The notes: generated from the sequence alone by a model not told the origin. DNA of 64,000 nucleotides from Tautonia marina (GCF_009177065.1 NZ_WEZF01000002.1:248001-312000), one strand, 5' to 3'; shown: positions 50,002 to 60,246, numbered from the stretch's first letter. Made by a program: numbers and translations.

Positions 50002-51585
50002 GTGCTCCGAAACTGGCGGGCCTGGGTGCTGATCGCCCTGATCGTGGTGCCGTTCGGCATCTACGTCGTCATTGGTTCCCTCTGGCTCTTGGAGCACGGC
50101 TGGCTCTGGGTGACGGCGGTGGCGCTGAGTTGGATTGGTTCGTACGCGCTGTTCGCCTATCTGGCGGATCGCTGGACGAGGTCGTCGAACCCGCTTTTGC
50201 CCCCGCTCGACTGGGATGCTCCCCAGACGTTCAGCCCTCGAGATCGGGAAGCCTGGCAGATCGTGCAAGGAATGTGCAAGCGGGCCGACGAGGCGGCGAT
50301 CGAGGCGTTGACGGTGGGTGACATTTATATCAACACCGGACGAGAGCTGGCCGTCGCCCTGGCCCGGCACTACCACCCGGGCGCTCGCGACCCGATGGAT
50401 AACGTCTCGGTGGTCGAACTCCTGACGGCCCTGGAGCTGGCCGCCGAGGACCTGAACCGGCTCTGTCGGCAAATTCCCGGCGGTGACATCGTCACCCCTG
50501 GGCACTGGAAGCAAGCGATCGACGCGGCCAATCTTGTCAACCGGGCCAATGAGATTTACACGTATCTGCTTCCGCTGTTCGCTCCCGTGGCGGGAGTCGC
50601 CCGGCTCGGAACGCAAAAACTGATCGCTCAGCCCGCCTGGCGAAACATGCAGCGGTCGTTGATGCGGTGGTTCTTTCGGGCGTATGTCAACCGGCTTGGC
50701 TTGCATCTGGTCGAACTCTACAGCGGTCGCCTGGCGATTGGATCGGAACATTACCGACGCCTGACCCGCCGGGTGCATGCCAAGGCCGACGCGACGCACG
50801 ACGAGGGGCCGACCCCGGTCATCGCGGTTGCCGGCGGTCGGGGCGCGGGCAAGTCGCTTCTGATCGCCGCCCTGGAGAAGTCGATTGGGGATGATGACCT
50901 CTCGGGAGTCAAGGCGAAGCTGATCCAGGCCGGCCGAGAGCCAGGCCTGGCCGATCGGCTCGAATCGGTGACGTTCCTGGAAATCCCTGGGTATCGGGCC
51001 ATGCCGGGGCCGGATACGGCTCGGGAGCGCAGTAGCCGCAAGGATGCCGTGGCCGCGGCCGAGGGGGGAGATTTCCTCATTCTGGTCGCCGATGCTTCAC
51101 GGGGCGACCTGAGCGATGACCTGAATTTCTGCCGAGAGTGGATCGAAGCGTACCGAGAACAGCCACACCTCGATCGCCCGCCCGCGTTGGTCGTCGTGAC
51201 CGGGTTCAATCGCTTCCGCGATGTGTCCGACTTCCGGGGGTCGGGTGCTGCCGAAGGGGCAAGCGTGGGGACCACCCTCAAGCCCATCGCCAGGGACGAG
51301 GCCATTGCCGCGTTGAAAGCCGAACTGCCGGAGGGGATCAACCGCGTGATCGCCGTCGAGCTGGGGGATCAGTCCCCCGGCGCGGTGGCCGAGACGGTCT
51401 TGCCGGCGATCGCCCGACGGCTTCCCGATGCCGAGCGAATCGCCTTGCTTCGTCACCTGCATCGGCAGTCGAGCCGATCGAAGGCCCGTCGGCTTTTCTC
51501 GTCCATCGGCACGCAGGGGAAGCACCTCTGGCGGTCGATGCGGCACCGCTCCGCGAGTCGACCCGAGAACGACGACGAGGAGTAA
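50002..51585 (+). CDS. Membrane-anchored GTPase-like protein
   Basis: 527 residues. Two N-terminal helices (about 8-25 and 30-53) anchor it in the membrane. A helical middle domain with FSPRDREAWQIVQGMCKRADE follows. The C-terminal half has a P-loop GGRGAGKSLL (about 278), a G3-like FLEIPGYRAMPG in place of DxxG, and VVTGFNRFRD where NKxD would be. It resembles YcjX/dynamin-like or DUF697-linked GTPases, but motifs 3 and 4 are atypical, so nucleotide choice is uncertain. The start is a GTG at 50002. It diverges from the lipoprotein gene. Confidence 0.7.
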   Translation: MLRNWRAWVLIALIVVPFGIYVVIGSLWLLEHGWLWVTAVALSWIGSYALFAYLADRWTRSSNPLLPPLDWDAPQTFSPRDREAWQIVQGMCKRADEAAIEALTVGDIYINTGRELAVALARHYHPGARDPMDNVSVVELLTALELAAEDLNRLCRQIPGGDIVTPGHWKQAIDAANLVNRANEIYTYLLPLFAPVAGVARLGTQKLIAQPAWRNMQRSLMRWFFRAYVNRLGLHLVELYSGRLAIGSEHYRRLTRRVHAKADATHDEGPTPVIAVAGGRGAGKSLLIAALEKSIGDDDLSGVKAKLIQAGREPGLADRLESVTFLEIPGYRAMPGPDTARERSSRKDAVAAAEGGDFLILVADASRGDLSDDLNFCREWIEAYREQPHLDRPPALVVVTGFNRFRDVSDFRGSGAAEGASVGTTLKPIARDEAIAALKAELPEGINRVIAVELGDQSPGAVAETVLPAIARRLPDAERIALLRHLHRQSSRSKARRLFSSIGTQGKHLWRSMRHRSASRPENDDEE

Positions 51586-51624
51586 TCCCGAACTCGGAAG
51601 GGTCCGACGGGGCCAACGTGAACC

Positions 51625-53052
51625 TCAAGTCGACGGGGCTGTCTGCTGCGCCTCTTTCCAGATGGGGTCGTAGACCTCCTTGTCGAAGGGAGGGCAGCCG
51701 GTGGCGAACTGGCCCAGGTCGTTGTGCTTCGATCGCATCAGGGCGGTGCAATAGCTGAACGTCCGGCAAATGCGTTTGCGATCGAGCGGGCGGCCTTCGA
51801 GGACGTAGCGGGCGAAGTCGGGATGCGAGAGCGACGCCCGGCCTACGCCGACGATCGACACGCGACCGTCCCGGACGTTGGCGGCCCCGGCCTGGAAGAT
51901 GAACGCCTGGAGCCAGGAATAGCCCGACCCGAGGATCGGCAGGTCGGGGAAGGCCCGCTGGATTTGCTCCGTCACGCGGAAGTGCCGATCGACACCGATC
52001 AAGGGGTGTTCGGGCGTCTCGTAGCCATCCGGCGGCGGGTACTCGAAGGGCCGGATGATGTGGGGGCTGCCGTACGGGTTGCCCATCGTGACGTTGACCA
52101 TCGCCACGCCGAGGTCTCGGAGCATGCCGATCAGGCGGATCGGCTCGTCGAGATCAGGGCGCGTGTGGTCTTGCGGATCGGTTCCCCAGGAAGACCGGAG
52201 CGGGTAGGAAACCTGCTCCGGCTCTCCGGCCTGATCGGCCCCGGTGCGCCAGGGGATGCCGTCGTAGACGTTCATCCGGGTGGCGACCATCAAGGCCGGC
52301 AGGCGATCGCGAATGCGAGCCACGACCTCCCGGATGAAGCGGGTTCGGTTCTCGAACGATCCGCCATACTTGCCGGGGCGCGTGTGGCTTGAGAGGAGTT
52401 CGCAGAGCAGGTAGCGGTGGCACTGCTTCAGGTCGATGAAGTCGAAGCCGACCCGCGCGGCGACCTCGGCGGCCTCGACGTAACGATCTTGAAGGCGGTC
52501 GAGGTCGTCGTCGGAGAGGAGCGGGGTGTCGGCGTCGGCCAAGCGTTTCGTCGAGCGGTCGATGATGGTGCGCGGGTCGAGCCAGGGATCATGCTGGGCG
52601 AGGAACGGCCGAGGGACGCTGTAACGGCCCGAGTGGGTCAGTTGCAGTCCGACGAGCAGGTCGGAATCGTCTCCCCAGGCCTCGCGGTGCGACTGGCGGC
52701 ATTGATCGAGCAGGCGGGCGAGGCCGTCGGCTCGGGCTTCATCGCAGACGAGTTGCCGGGTGTTGGCCCGGCCTTCAGGGACGACGGCGGCGGCCTCTCC
52801 CCAGATCAGCTTTGCCCCGCCGTCGCCGAACCGTCGGTAGCGCCGGAGGGTCAGTTCCCCGGGGTTGCCGTCGAGATCCCCGTCACAGCCTTCCATGGGA
52901 TGAATGGCCAGGCGATTGCCGATCGTCCGGCCGCCGATGGTCAGGGGTTGGGCCAGGGGAGTGAGTTCCTCACTGAGTCGGATGTCGAGCCCCATTGCCT
53001 TGGCATCGGAGAGCAGGGCATCGGCGGCTTTGTACTTGAAATATCGGGACAC
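51625..53052 (-). CDS. Old yellow enzyme family NADH:flavin oxidoreductase
   Basis: A 475-residue FMN TIM-barrel oxidoreductase. RLAIHPMEGCDGDL begins the barrel, LQLTHSGRYSVP has the substrate-side His, and DFIDLKQCHRYLLCELL plus RPGKYGGSFENRTRF are hallmark OYE stretches. There is no C-terminal iron-sulfur or second flavin domain, although a Cys cluster is present in KRICRTFSYCTALMRSKH near the end. Substrate unknown. A GTG at 53052 with GGGAG nine bases before it is preferred, as the longer frame runs into the divergent sufS promoter. Confidence 0.82.
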   Translation of the reverse strand: MSRYFKYKAADALLSDAKAMGLDIRLSEELTPLAQPLTIGGRTIGNRLAIHPMEGCDGDLDGNPGELTLRRYRRFGDGGAKLIWGEAAAVVPEGRANTRQLVCDEARADGLARLLDQCRQSHREAWGDDSDLLVGLQLTHSGRYSVPRPFLAQHDPWLDPRTIIDRSTKRLADADTPLLSDDDLDRLQDRYVEAAEVAARVGFDFIDLKQCHRYLLCELLSSHTRPGKYGGSFENRTRFIREVVARIRDRLPALMVATRMNVYDGIPWRTGADQAGEPEQVSYPLRSSWGTDPQDHTRPDLDEPIRLIGMLRDLGVAMVNVTMGNPYGSPHIIRPFEYPPPDGYETPEHPLIGVDRHFRVTEQIQRAFPDLPILGSGYSWLQAFIFQAGAANVRDGRVSIVGVGRASLSHPDFARYVLEGRPLDRKRICRTFSYCTALMRSKHNDLGQFATGCPPFDKEVYDPIWKEAQQTAPST

Positions 53053-53203
53053 GAAGCAAACTCCCGGGGATCGAGACGACGGGCGAAACCCCATTGTTTT
53101 GGTCGAGAACGATCGGGGGAAGACCGAGCAAGATCGCCTCGAATCTCGTATGATGGAAAGCATATCGCCCGGCCCTCTCTTGAAGCCAGCCCACCGGAGC
53201 ATG

Positions 53204-54472
53204 ATGGCGACCGTTGATTCTCCTTTGCCTCGGCACGATGACCTGAAGGCCGATTTCCCGGGACTGCACCAGGAAATCCGTCCGGGTGTTCGTTTGACCT
53301 ACCTGGATAACGCGGCGACGACCCTGAAACCCTGGAGCGTCATCCGAGCGGTGCAAGCCTACGACTCGGAGTATCCGGCGAATGTCCATCGCGGCATCCA
53401 CGCCCTGAGCGAACGGGCGACCGAGGCGTATGAAGCGGCTCGGGAGACGGTGGCCCGATTCGTTGGTGCGGCCGAGGTTGAGGAGATCATCTGGACCCGA
53501 GGCACCACCGACGCCATCAACCTCGTCGCGCAATCGTGGGGCCGGACCTTCCTCCGGGAAGGGGATGAGATCGTTCTGACCGATCTGGAGCATCATTCGA
53601 ACCTGATTCCCTGGCAAATGCTGGCGAAGGAAAAGGGCCTGATCCTTCGCTTCGCCGAGATTACCGACGACGGGCGTCTGGAAGACGAAGCCGTGGAGCG
53701 GCAACTGTCGGATCGGACGCGGATCGTGGCGATCACGGCCATGTCGAACGTGCTGGGGACGGTCACGCCTCTGGACGAGGTCATCGCCATGGCGCACGAT
53801 CGGGGGGCGATCGTGGTCGTCGATGGTGCGCAGGGGGTCGCGCATCATGCGATCGACGTGGGCAAGCTCGGAATCGATTTTCTCGCCTTCTCCGGCCACA
53901 AGATGTGCGGGCCGACCGGTGTGGGGGTCCTGTACGGGCGTCGCGAACTTCTCGAAGCGATGCCCCCGGCCTGGGGAGGCGGCAGCATGGTCACCCGAGT
54001 GACCCGGGAAGGAGCCGAGTGGAACGACCTGCCCTACAAGTTCGAGCCGGGGACTCCACCGATCGCGCAGGCGATCGGCATGGGCGCGGCGGTTGAGTAC
54101 CTTTCACAGTTTGATGCAAAGGCCCTGATTGCTCATGAACGTCAGTTGATGGACCACGCCCACCGATTGATGGAAGACATCCCCGGGGTTCGGATTCTCG
54201 GCCCGAGTCCGGACCACAAGGGGGGGATTCTGAGCATGGACATCGAATCGGTTCACCCGCACGACCTGGCCCAGTTGCTCGACCGCGAAGGAGTGGCCAT
54301 TCGAGCCGGCCAGCACTGCGCGATGCCGCTTCACCAGCGATACGGGTTGATGGCCAGCGCCCGAGCCAGTGCCTATTTCTACAACACTACCGAAGACTTT
54401 GATCGATTGGCCGAGGCGATCCGCCACGCGATCGAACTGTTCCGCGATCGACGGTCCCGCCGGAGCGGTTGA
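53204..54472 (+). CDS. sufS: Cysteine desulfurase SufS
   Basis: PLP enzyme that releases sulfur from cysteine for iron-sulfur clusters. 422 residues: YLDNAATTLKPWSV near 33, the PLP His and Asp in DLEHHSNLIPW and VVVDGAQGVAH, the Schiff-base lysine in AFSGHKMCGPTG, and the sulfur-carrying Cys in RAGQHCAMPLH. The second of two adjacent ATGs (53204) is used because GGAG at 53195-53198 gives it the better spacing. sufU follows after 50 bases. Confidence 0.93.
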   Translation: MATVDSPLPRHDDLKADFPGLHQEIRPGVRLTYLDNAATTLKPWSVIRAVQAYDSEYPANVHRGIHALSERATEAYEAARETVARFVGAAEVEEIIWTRGTTDAINLVAQSWGRTFLREGDEIVLTDLEHHSNLIPWQMLAKEKGLILRFAEITDDGRLEDEAVERQLSDRTRIVAITAMSNVLGTVTPLDEVIAMAHDRGAIVVVDGAQGVAHHAIDVGKLGIDFLAFSGHKMCGPTGVGVLYGRRELLEAMPPAWGGGSMVTRVTREGAEWNDLPYKFEPGTPPIAQAIGMGAAVEYLSQFDAKALIAHERQLMDHAHRLMEDIPGVRILGPSPDHKGGILSMDIESVHPHDLAQLLDREGVAIRAGQHCAMPLHQRYGLMASARASAYFYNTTEDFDRLAEAIRHAIELFRDRRSRRSG

Positions 54473-54522
54473 CCTCATCTCCCCTCCCCCCCACGCGACA
54501 GCAGAGAGAGGACCGACCCCGC

Positions 54523-54930
54523 ATGGAAGACTCGTTTTACCGCGAAGAACTGCTCGACCATTACGACAGCTCGCCGTACCGAGGACGCCTCGACGTGGTG
54601 GACCTCGACGCCGATCTGGATAACCCGCTCTGCGGGGATCAGATCCACTTCGAGGTCGCGCTCGATACCGAGGACCCGGAGCGGATTGCCCTTGCCCGGT
54701 TCCAGGGGCGCGGCTGCGTGATTAGTCAGGCTGCGGCCTCGATCCTCGCCGAGCAGATTGAAGGCCAGCGTCTCGAAGATGCCCGGGCGCTGGGTGCAGA
54801 CCGGATGATCGAATGGATCGGCATTCCGTTGACCCCAGCCCGGCGGAAGTGCGGCCTGCTCGCGCTTCGGGCCTTGCACCGGGCGATTGATGCCCGAGCG
54901 AACGTCTCGAAGACTGGTCCGGCGGGTTGA
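54523..54930 (+). CDS. sufU: SufU sulfur-relay/iron-sulfur scaffold-type protein
   Basis: 135 residues. NPLCGDQ, GRGCVISQAAASIL and RRKCGLLAL supply the three conserved cysteines, with the Asp after the first, that bind zinc and accept sulfur from SufS. In the SufS-SufU pair the zinc protein takes the persulfide by ligand swap (family knowledge). The gene lies directly after sufS and the two are surely one operon. Confidence 0.92.
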   Translation: MEDSFYREELLDHYDSSPYRGRLDVVDLDADLDNPLCGDQIHFEVALDTEDPERIALARFQGRGCVISQAAASILAEQIEGQRLEDARALGADRMIEWIGIPLTPARRKCGLLALRALHRAIDARANVSKTGPAG

Positions 54931-55047
54931 CGACCCGCTCGAACGCGTCGTAAAGTTTGATGCAGGCAAGCTCCCTTGATCACCACGCGGCGGCCAGTCC
55001 GTTTTCCCGTCGAATTGCCAACGGCCCCGGCCCGGGAGACCCTCTCG

Positions 55048-57825
55048 ATGGTTCGATTTCGTCGCGCCGCGGTTCTGATCGCGGCGGTGCTGGTGCTGGC
55101 ATCCTGCGTTTGCTCCATCGCCGAGGCTCGTCAGGAACAAGCGGTCGATGCTCCTTCGAGCCGGTCGCTCCGATTTCTCGAAGGCTTGCGCGAGCGTGGG
55201 TATTTCGACCTGGCCGACGAGTACATCGCCTCGCTTCGAGCCGATCCCGCAACCCCGGACGAGCTGAAACCGATCCTGGCGTTCGAGGAAGGGCGCAACA
55301 AGCTCCGAGAAGCCGAGGTCGCCCTGGAACTGGAACGGCGCGACCTGCTGCTCGACCAGGGCCGGGCCGCGTTCGACGCCTTCCTCAAGAACCATCCCAG
55401 CCACGAACTCGCGGTGGAAGCCAAGGTTCAGCTTGCTCAGGTGCTGTACCAACGAGGCCAGACCGCCGTCCTGAAAGCCGACGAGAGCGAGGACCCTACC
55501 GACCGCGAGGCGAAACTTGCAGCCGCCCGAGCCGCCTTCGCCGAGGCCCGACGCTCCTTCGACGCCGCCCGAAGCGACCTGGAACAAGCCTACCAGGCTT
55601 TTCCGGTCGCCTTTCTCGACGAGTCCGACCCCAGACGAGCGGCCCGAGACGAGGCCCAGCGCCGCCTGATCGACGCGATCCTGAAACGTGCCTTGATCGA
55701 TTACGACGAAGCACAAACCTATCCCGAAGGGTCAGACGATCGCAACCGCTTGCTCGATGAGGCCATCACTTCGTTCAAAACCATCTACGACTCGTACCGA
55801 ACCTGGATGGCCGGGTTCGCCGCCCGGATGTGGCAGGGAAAGAGCCTTGAGGAAAAAGGGGACCTCGGGGCGGCAATGGGCATTTATAACGAACTCCTGA
55901 CCCATGAAGATCCCCGCCTCCGGGAGTTGCAACGTCAGGTTGCTTTCTTCAAGGTGATCGCCACCCGTAAGCGAGGCGAGTTCCCGCTGGCCGAGCGACT
56001 CGCTCGGGAATGGTTGACGGCCAGTCGGGGGGATACCGGCTCGTACGAGCGCCTCGGCGTGCAACTGGAGCTGGCTCGCAACATCGACGCCCAGCTGGAA
56101 GACAATTACACTGCGGCCGTGGCCCGGAAGGATGAGCTGGTCCGCGATCTCATCGGACAACTGAGCCAGGTGGTCGCCTATGCGTCGCCGTACAAGGCCG
56201 ACGCCGTGGAGCTCTTGACGAAGTATCGGCCCAGCGGCCCGATCGATGCGCGCACACTTGCCGGCCTGAGCTTCGATCAGGCCATGACCCGAGCCCGAGA
56301 GGAGATGGGCCTTCGCTCGTGGGAGAATGCCATCGCCCTGCTCCGCGCCGCCCTGACGAAGGTAAACCCTTCCCGAGATTCGAGCCGGGCAAACGAGGCC
56401 CGCTACCTGCTTGCCTTCAATCTTTACTCTGCCGGTCGCTATCACGAGGCGGCGGTGCTGGCCAATTTCCTGGCCAGGCGCTATCCTTCCTGGGATTCGT
56501 CGCTGGCAGCCACCGAACTGGGTATGGGAGCCCTGGCCCAGGCGTACGAAACACTCAAGGGACGCGGGCAGGAGCAAGACCTCCGACGTCTTCAAGAGTT
56601 GGCCGACTATACCATTGCCACCTGGCCCGACTCGTCGCAGGCCGATGTCGCTCGCATTCTTCAGGGAGACATCGCGCTGGGCCAGGGTCGATACCCTGAG
56701 GCGATCGACGCCTACCTGTCGGTGAAGACCTCGGGGCGAATTCTCGACGCCAAGGCCAAGGCCGCCTCCGCCCACTGGAAACGCAGCCTCGAATTGCGGA
56801 AGCAGGCCCCCGAAGGGACCGAATCTCCCGAGGCGACCGCCGAGGCGGAGAAGGCCCTCGCCCTGCTGCAGGAAACCTACGACGCTCGCATCGAGGCTCG
56901 GGTCGCGCCAACCGATCCGGACCGGCTGAGCAATGCGGCCGATCTGGCCGAGATTCATCTGATCGAAGGTCGTCCCGGCGAATCCCTGAAGGTCATCGGC
57001 CCTCACACCGAAGTGCTTGGCTCAGCCTCCTCGATGAGCGGACGGACGGAGGAACTCTATCTCCGCTTGATGAAGCTCCAGCTTCAAGCCCACATCGCCG
57101 ACGGCCAGACCGAAGCGGCCATTGAGGATATGAGATTGCTTGAAGCGGTGGAGTCGGGCGAACGCTTGACCCAACTGTTTTTCTCGCTCGGCCGGTTGCT
57201 CGAAACGGAGATGGAAGCCCAACGCCAGGCCGGAGACCGCGCCAGGCTTGAAGCCAGCCGGAAGACCTTCGAGCAGTTTCTCGAAGCCCTGATCGAACGG
57301 CAATCGAACCAGTCGTACGAATCGCTTCAGTGGGCGGGCGAGCAAATGCTCACCCTTGAGCGTCCCGATCGGGCGATCGAGATCTTCCGTCGGGTCATCG
57401 AGGAGTTCCCGGACAGTGATCGCCTGCTCCGCACCCGGTTGAAGCTCTCGGGAGCCCATCGGCAGGCCGGGCAGTTCAACGATGCCTGGTCCGTCTCGGC
57501 GAAACTGGTGGCCGAGCATCCCAAGGCGCTCGATTTTCTGATGGAACAATGCCAGGTTCTCGAAGACTGGGCCGCGGTCGAGCCGGGCTACTGGAATGTC
57601 GCCATCCGGCACTGGCAAGACCTTGCTAAGCGGCTTGAAGGCGCTCGCCCCCGCCCCTCGGAATATTACGAATGCTGGTACCACGTCGCACTCTGCCAGT
57701 TCAACAAGGGGAGCAAGGATGCGGCCCGGAGAACGCTTAAGAGTGTCATGGCCCTGTCGAACACGCTCGGTTCTCCCGAGATCAAGCAAAACTATGAGCA
57801 GCTTCTCCGCCGAGCCGGCGGATGA
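55048..57825 (+). CDS. Large exported TPR-repeat protein
   Basis: 925 residues. A signal peptide or anchor (VLIAAVLVLASCVCSIAEA, about 8-27) is followed by helical repeats to the end, for example ADEYIASLRADPATPDELKP, VELQLARN-type pairs, and ASLRRYHEAAVLANFLARRYPSWD. The middle and C-terminal parts hold several YPEAIDAYLSV/RPDRAIEIFRRVIEEFPDSD units typical of outer-membrane or periplasmic TPR scaffolds in planctomycetes. The Cys at about 21 could also be a lipobox. The ATG at 55048 is picked since the signal starts there. The next TPR gene is 46 bases on. Confidence 0.8.
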   Translation: MVRFRRAAVLIAAVLVLASCVCSIAEARQEQAVDAPSSRSLRFLEGLRERGYFDLADEYIASLRADPATPDELKPILAFEEGRNKLREAEVALELERRDLLLDQGRAAFDAFLKNHPSHELAVEAKVQLAQVLYQRGQTAVLKADESEDPTDREAKLAAARAAFAEARRSFDAARSDLEQAYQAFPVAFLDESDPRRAARDEAQRRLIDAILKRALIDYDEAQTYPEGSDDRNRLLDEAITSFKTIYDSYRTWMAGFAARMWQGKSLEEKGDLGAAMGIYNELLTHEDPRLRELQRQVAFFKVIATRKRGEFPLAERLAREWLTASRGDTGSYERLGVQLELARNIDAQLEDNYTAAVARKDELVRDLIGQLSQVVAYASPYKADAVELLTKYRPSGPIDARTLAGLSFDQAMTRAREEMGLRSWENAIALLRAALTKVNPSRDSSRANEARYLLAFNLYSAGRYHEAAVLANFLARRYPSWDSSLAATELGMGALAQAYETLKGRGQEQDLRRLQELADYTIATWPDSSQADVARILQGDIALGQGRYPEAIDAYLSVKTSGRILDAKAKAASAHWKRSLELRKQAPEGTESPEATAEAEKALALLQETYDARIEARVAPTDPDRLSNAADLAEIHLIEGRPGESLKVIGPHTEVLGSASSMSGRTEELYLRLMKLQLQAHIADGQTEAAIEDMRLLEAVESGERLTQLFFSLGRLLETEMEAQRQAGDRARLEASRKTFEQFLEALIERQSNQSYESLQWAGEQMLTLERPDRAIEIFRRVIEEFPDSDRLLRTRLKLSGAHRQAGQFNDAWSVSAKLVAEHPKALDFLMEQCQVLEDWAAVEPGYWNVAIRHWQDLAKRLEGARPRPSEYYECWYHVALCQFNKGSKDAARRTLKSVMALSNTLGSPEIKQNYEQLLRRAGG

Positions 57826-57871
57826 GCTCGCGCTCCGGAACCGAACTCTCGACCCGAGGACATCACGACGC

Positions 57872-58906
57872 ATGAACTCTCATCGATCTCCCTGGGCCTT
57901 GCTGCTCGTCCTGGCCCTGGCAAGTGCCTCGATGGCCGACGACGTGGTGCTTGTGCCCGGCTCGACCATCACCGCTCCCGGAGGCCGGATTCGCGGAAAC
58001 GTGGAGCGGGAAACTCCGGAACTGGTGCGAATCGCGGGGCGAGATGTTCCGCTCGACCAGATCGACGAGATCACCTACGACGCCCCCGGCGCGACCTTCA
58101 CGCAGGCCAGGGTGAGGGAAAACAGTGGTGACCTGGAACAGGCCGCCGAGCTGTACCAGCAAGCCGCCGGCGAGGTGAAGAACCCACTCCTCGCGCAAGA
58201 CGCCCGATTCCGAAGCGCCTCGGCCCTGGCCCGACGCGCTCAAGTCGATCCGTCGAAGCGAGACGCAGCGATCGACGCCCTCACGAAAATCACCACGGAG
58301 CTGTCCAGCAGCCGACATTATGGCCCGGCCCTGGAATTGCTCTCGACCCTGCAACTGGACGCCCAGAACTACGACGCCGCAGACCGGGCGCTTCAGGATC
58401 TGGCCAAACTTTCCTGGGCCAGCGACCGAGCGGCGGTCCTGAGGTCACAGGTGATGGTCAAGCGAGGGCAGTCGGAACAGGCGCTTCAGGAACTCGAGAC
58501 CCTGGTCGGCCGATTGCCCGAGGGTAGCCCCGCCCGGATTCGAGCCGATCTGGCTCGGGCCGAGGCCCTGGCCGGTCTCAGCCGCTTTGACGAAGCGGAA
58601 CAGGTAGTCCGCTCGGTGATCGACGAGGCTGATCCGGAAGACGCCTCGACCCTGGCCCCGGCCTACAATACCCTCGGCGATTGCCTTCGAGCGGCCGGGA
58701 AACCCCGAGACGCCCTGTTCGCCTACCTGAACACGGACATCCTTTACCCGAGCCTGGCCGACGAGCATGCCCGGTCTCTCGCCGCCATCGCTCAGCTCTG
58801 GCGGATTCTCGATCGAGACGATCGCGCTGCGAGTGTCGTCGAACGCCTCCAGCAGGAGTACCCCAACAGTCGTCACCTGCCGGCCGCCACCGCAACAGCC
58901 CCGTAA
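57872..58906 (+). CDS. Exported TPR-repeat protein, 344 residues
   Basis: Signal peptide SPWALLLVLALASASMA (about 6-22), then a short beta-rich part (VVLVPGSTITAPGGRIRGNVERE, DQIDEITYDAPG) of a kind seen before TPRs in planctomycetes, then repeats such as NSGDLEQAAELYQQAAGEV, QNYDAADRALQDLAKL and SEQALQELETLVGRLPE. GAGGA precedes the ATG. It is in one operon with the 925-residue TPR protein, so the two may form a complex outside the cytoplasm. Confidence 0.82.
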   Translation: MNSHRSPWALLLVLALASASMADDVVLVPGSTITAPGGRIRGNVERETPELVRIAGRDVPLDQIDEITYDAPGATFTQARVRENSGDLEQAAELYQQAAGEVKNPLLAQDARFRSASALARRAQVDPSKRDAAIDALTKITTELSSSRHYGPALELLSTLQLDAQNYDAADRALQDLAKLSWASDRAAVLRSQVMVKRGQSEQALQELETLVGRLPEGSPARIRADLARAEALAGLSRFDEAEQVVRSVIDEADPEDASTLAPAYNTLGDCLRAAGKPRDALFAYLNTDILYPSLADEHARSLAAIAQLWRILDRDDRAASVVERLQQEYPNSRHLPAATATAP

Positions 58907-58960
58907 TCCTGGCGTCAGGCTCGCCCGACCGAACCACCCAACGACCTTTGCGCGCAATCG

Positions 58961-58988
58961 AACGCCCCGCGGGCGAAGGCGGGGCGTT
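58961..58988. terminator. Bidirectional terminator
   Basis: AACGCCCCGC (58961-58970) pairs exactly with GCGGGGCGTT (58979-58988), between the TPR operon and the convergent HEAT gene. Confidence 0.8.
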
Positions 58989-59028
58989 CCGGAGCGACCT
59001 GGAAGGGCATTCGGTCGTCACACGAGGA

Positions 59029-60246
59029 TCAGTTGGCTCGGGGATAAAGATCCGGTGCACCGGGAAGCGGCGGCAGGTCGGCCGTCAGGTCGTCAAGCAC
59101 GCGACGGGCGGCGTCTCGGATCGTTGGGGAGGGGTCTGAGGCCGCCATCTCCGCGACGCGACGACGGGCATCGGGCGATGCGAGTCGGCTCAGCGCTTCC
59201 ATCGCCTTCGATCGGACCGTTTCATCCTCATCACGAGAGAGACGGTCGAGCCAGACAATCGGGTCGATGTCGTCTCGACGTTCAATCTGAGAGATGGCAG
59301 ATGCCCTCAAATCCGCCCGGGGGTGATAGAGCAACTTGGCCAGGCCGATCAGATCATCGTCCAGCCCTCGGGCCTTGAGGACAAATTGAGCCGCCAGTGC
59401 GACCGGAGACTCGGGATCGAACAGGAGCGGCAGGACCGCGTCATCGGTCAACACGTCGCGCCGGTGAGCAAAACTGGTGAGGACCTGCATTCGAACGGCC
59501 GGAACGTCGTCGGCGATCCGAGCCACCGCCGGTTCGGCCATGGCGTCGATCGGCAGCTTGCCCAGGGCAATGACCGTGGCCAGCCGAACGCCTGGTTCCG
59601 GGTCGTCGAGCAAGGCGACCAAGGGGGTGTGCAGGCGGTTTTTCCAGGTGGCGACGGTTCGCTCGGCATCGGGCCAGATCGGTGCGCCCGGCTGCCAGGC
59701 CCAGACCCGCCCAAGCACCTCGGCGGCCCCTGCCCTGACGGCCGGAGAGGCGTCGGCAAGACCCACCGTCAACAGCTCCGCCGAGGGGGTCAACGCTTCG
59801 ATCCAGCGATCGGGAACCGGGCTGACGGTCATCCGATCGAGCCCGACACCGACCAGTTCCATCACCCGGCTGCGATCAACCGGCCCAAACCGACGGAAGC
59901 CCGACCCCAGACCCGCCAGGTCGTCGAGCCAGGCGTTCAGTTGGTCTTCGGTCAACGGTTCCGCCGAGTCCGATTCGCCCTGGTCTGACTCCGAGGTCGC
60001 TCGTAAGGCATGATTCGCCTGAACCAACGACTCGACATCACCCTGCGCGAGCAAACCGGCCCGCGCCGTCAGTGGCTGCGCCGGCGGATTCTCGGGAGTT
60101 GAAGACGTCTCCGACGTGACCGATTGGTCGGGATCGGCCACCGGAGCGCCCGAAGGTGCCATCGTCATGGCCAGTCCGGCCGCAGTCAGTAATCCCGCGA
60201 CGCCCACGAACCCCAGCCCCATCTGTGCCCCACGTCCCAGCGGCAT
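59029..60246 (-). CDS. Membrane-anchored HEAT-repeat protein
   Basis: 405 residues. A hydrophobic N-terminal segment (GLGFVGVAGLLTAAGLAMTMAP, about 10-31) is a signal or anchor, then a Ser/Glu/Pro-rich linker, then a helical repeat domain from about 130 on. HEAT units are clear: SPAVRAGAAEVLGRVWA, EPGVRLATVIALGKLPI, DETVRSKAMEALSRLAS and SPTIRDAARRVLDDL. Protein-protein binding in the periplasm or at the membrane is likely; the partner is unknown. Confidence 0.82.
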   Translation of the reverse strand: MPLGRGAQMGLGFVGVAGLLTAAGLAMTMAPSGAPVADPDQSVTSETSSTPENPPAQPLTARAGLLAQGDVESLVQANHALRATSESDQGESDSAEPLTEDQLNAWLDDLAGLGSGFRRFGPVDRSRVMELVGVGLDRMTVSPVPDRWIEALTPSAELLTVGLADASPAVRAGAAEVLGRVWAWQPGAPIWPDAERTVATWKNRLHTPLVALLDDPEPGVRLATVIALGKLPIDAMAEPAVARIADDVPAVRMQVLTSFAHRRDVLTDDAVLPLLFDPESPVALAAQFVLKARGLDDDLIGLAKLLYHPRADLRASAISQIERRDDIDPIVWLDRLSRDEDETVRSKAMEALSRLASPDARRRVAEMAASDPSPTIRDAARRVLDDLTADLPPLPGAPDLYPRAN

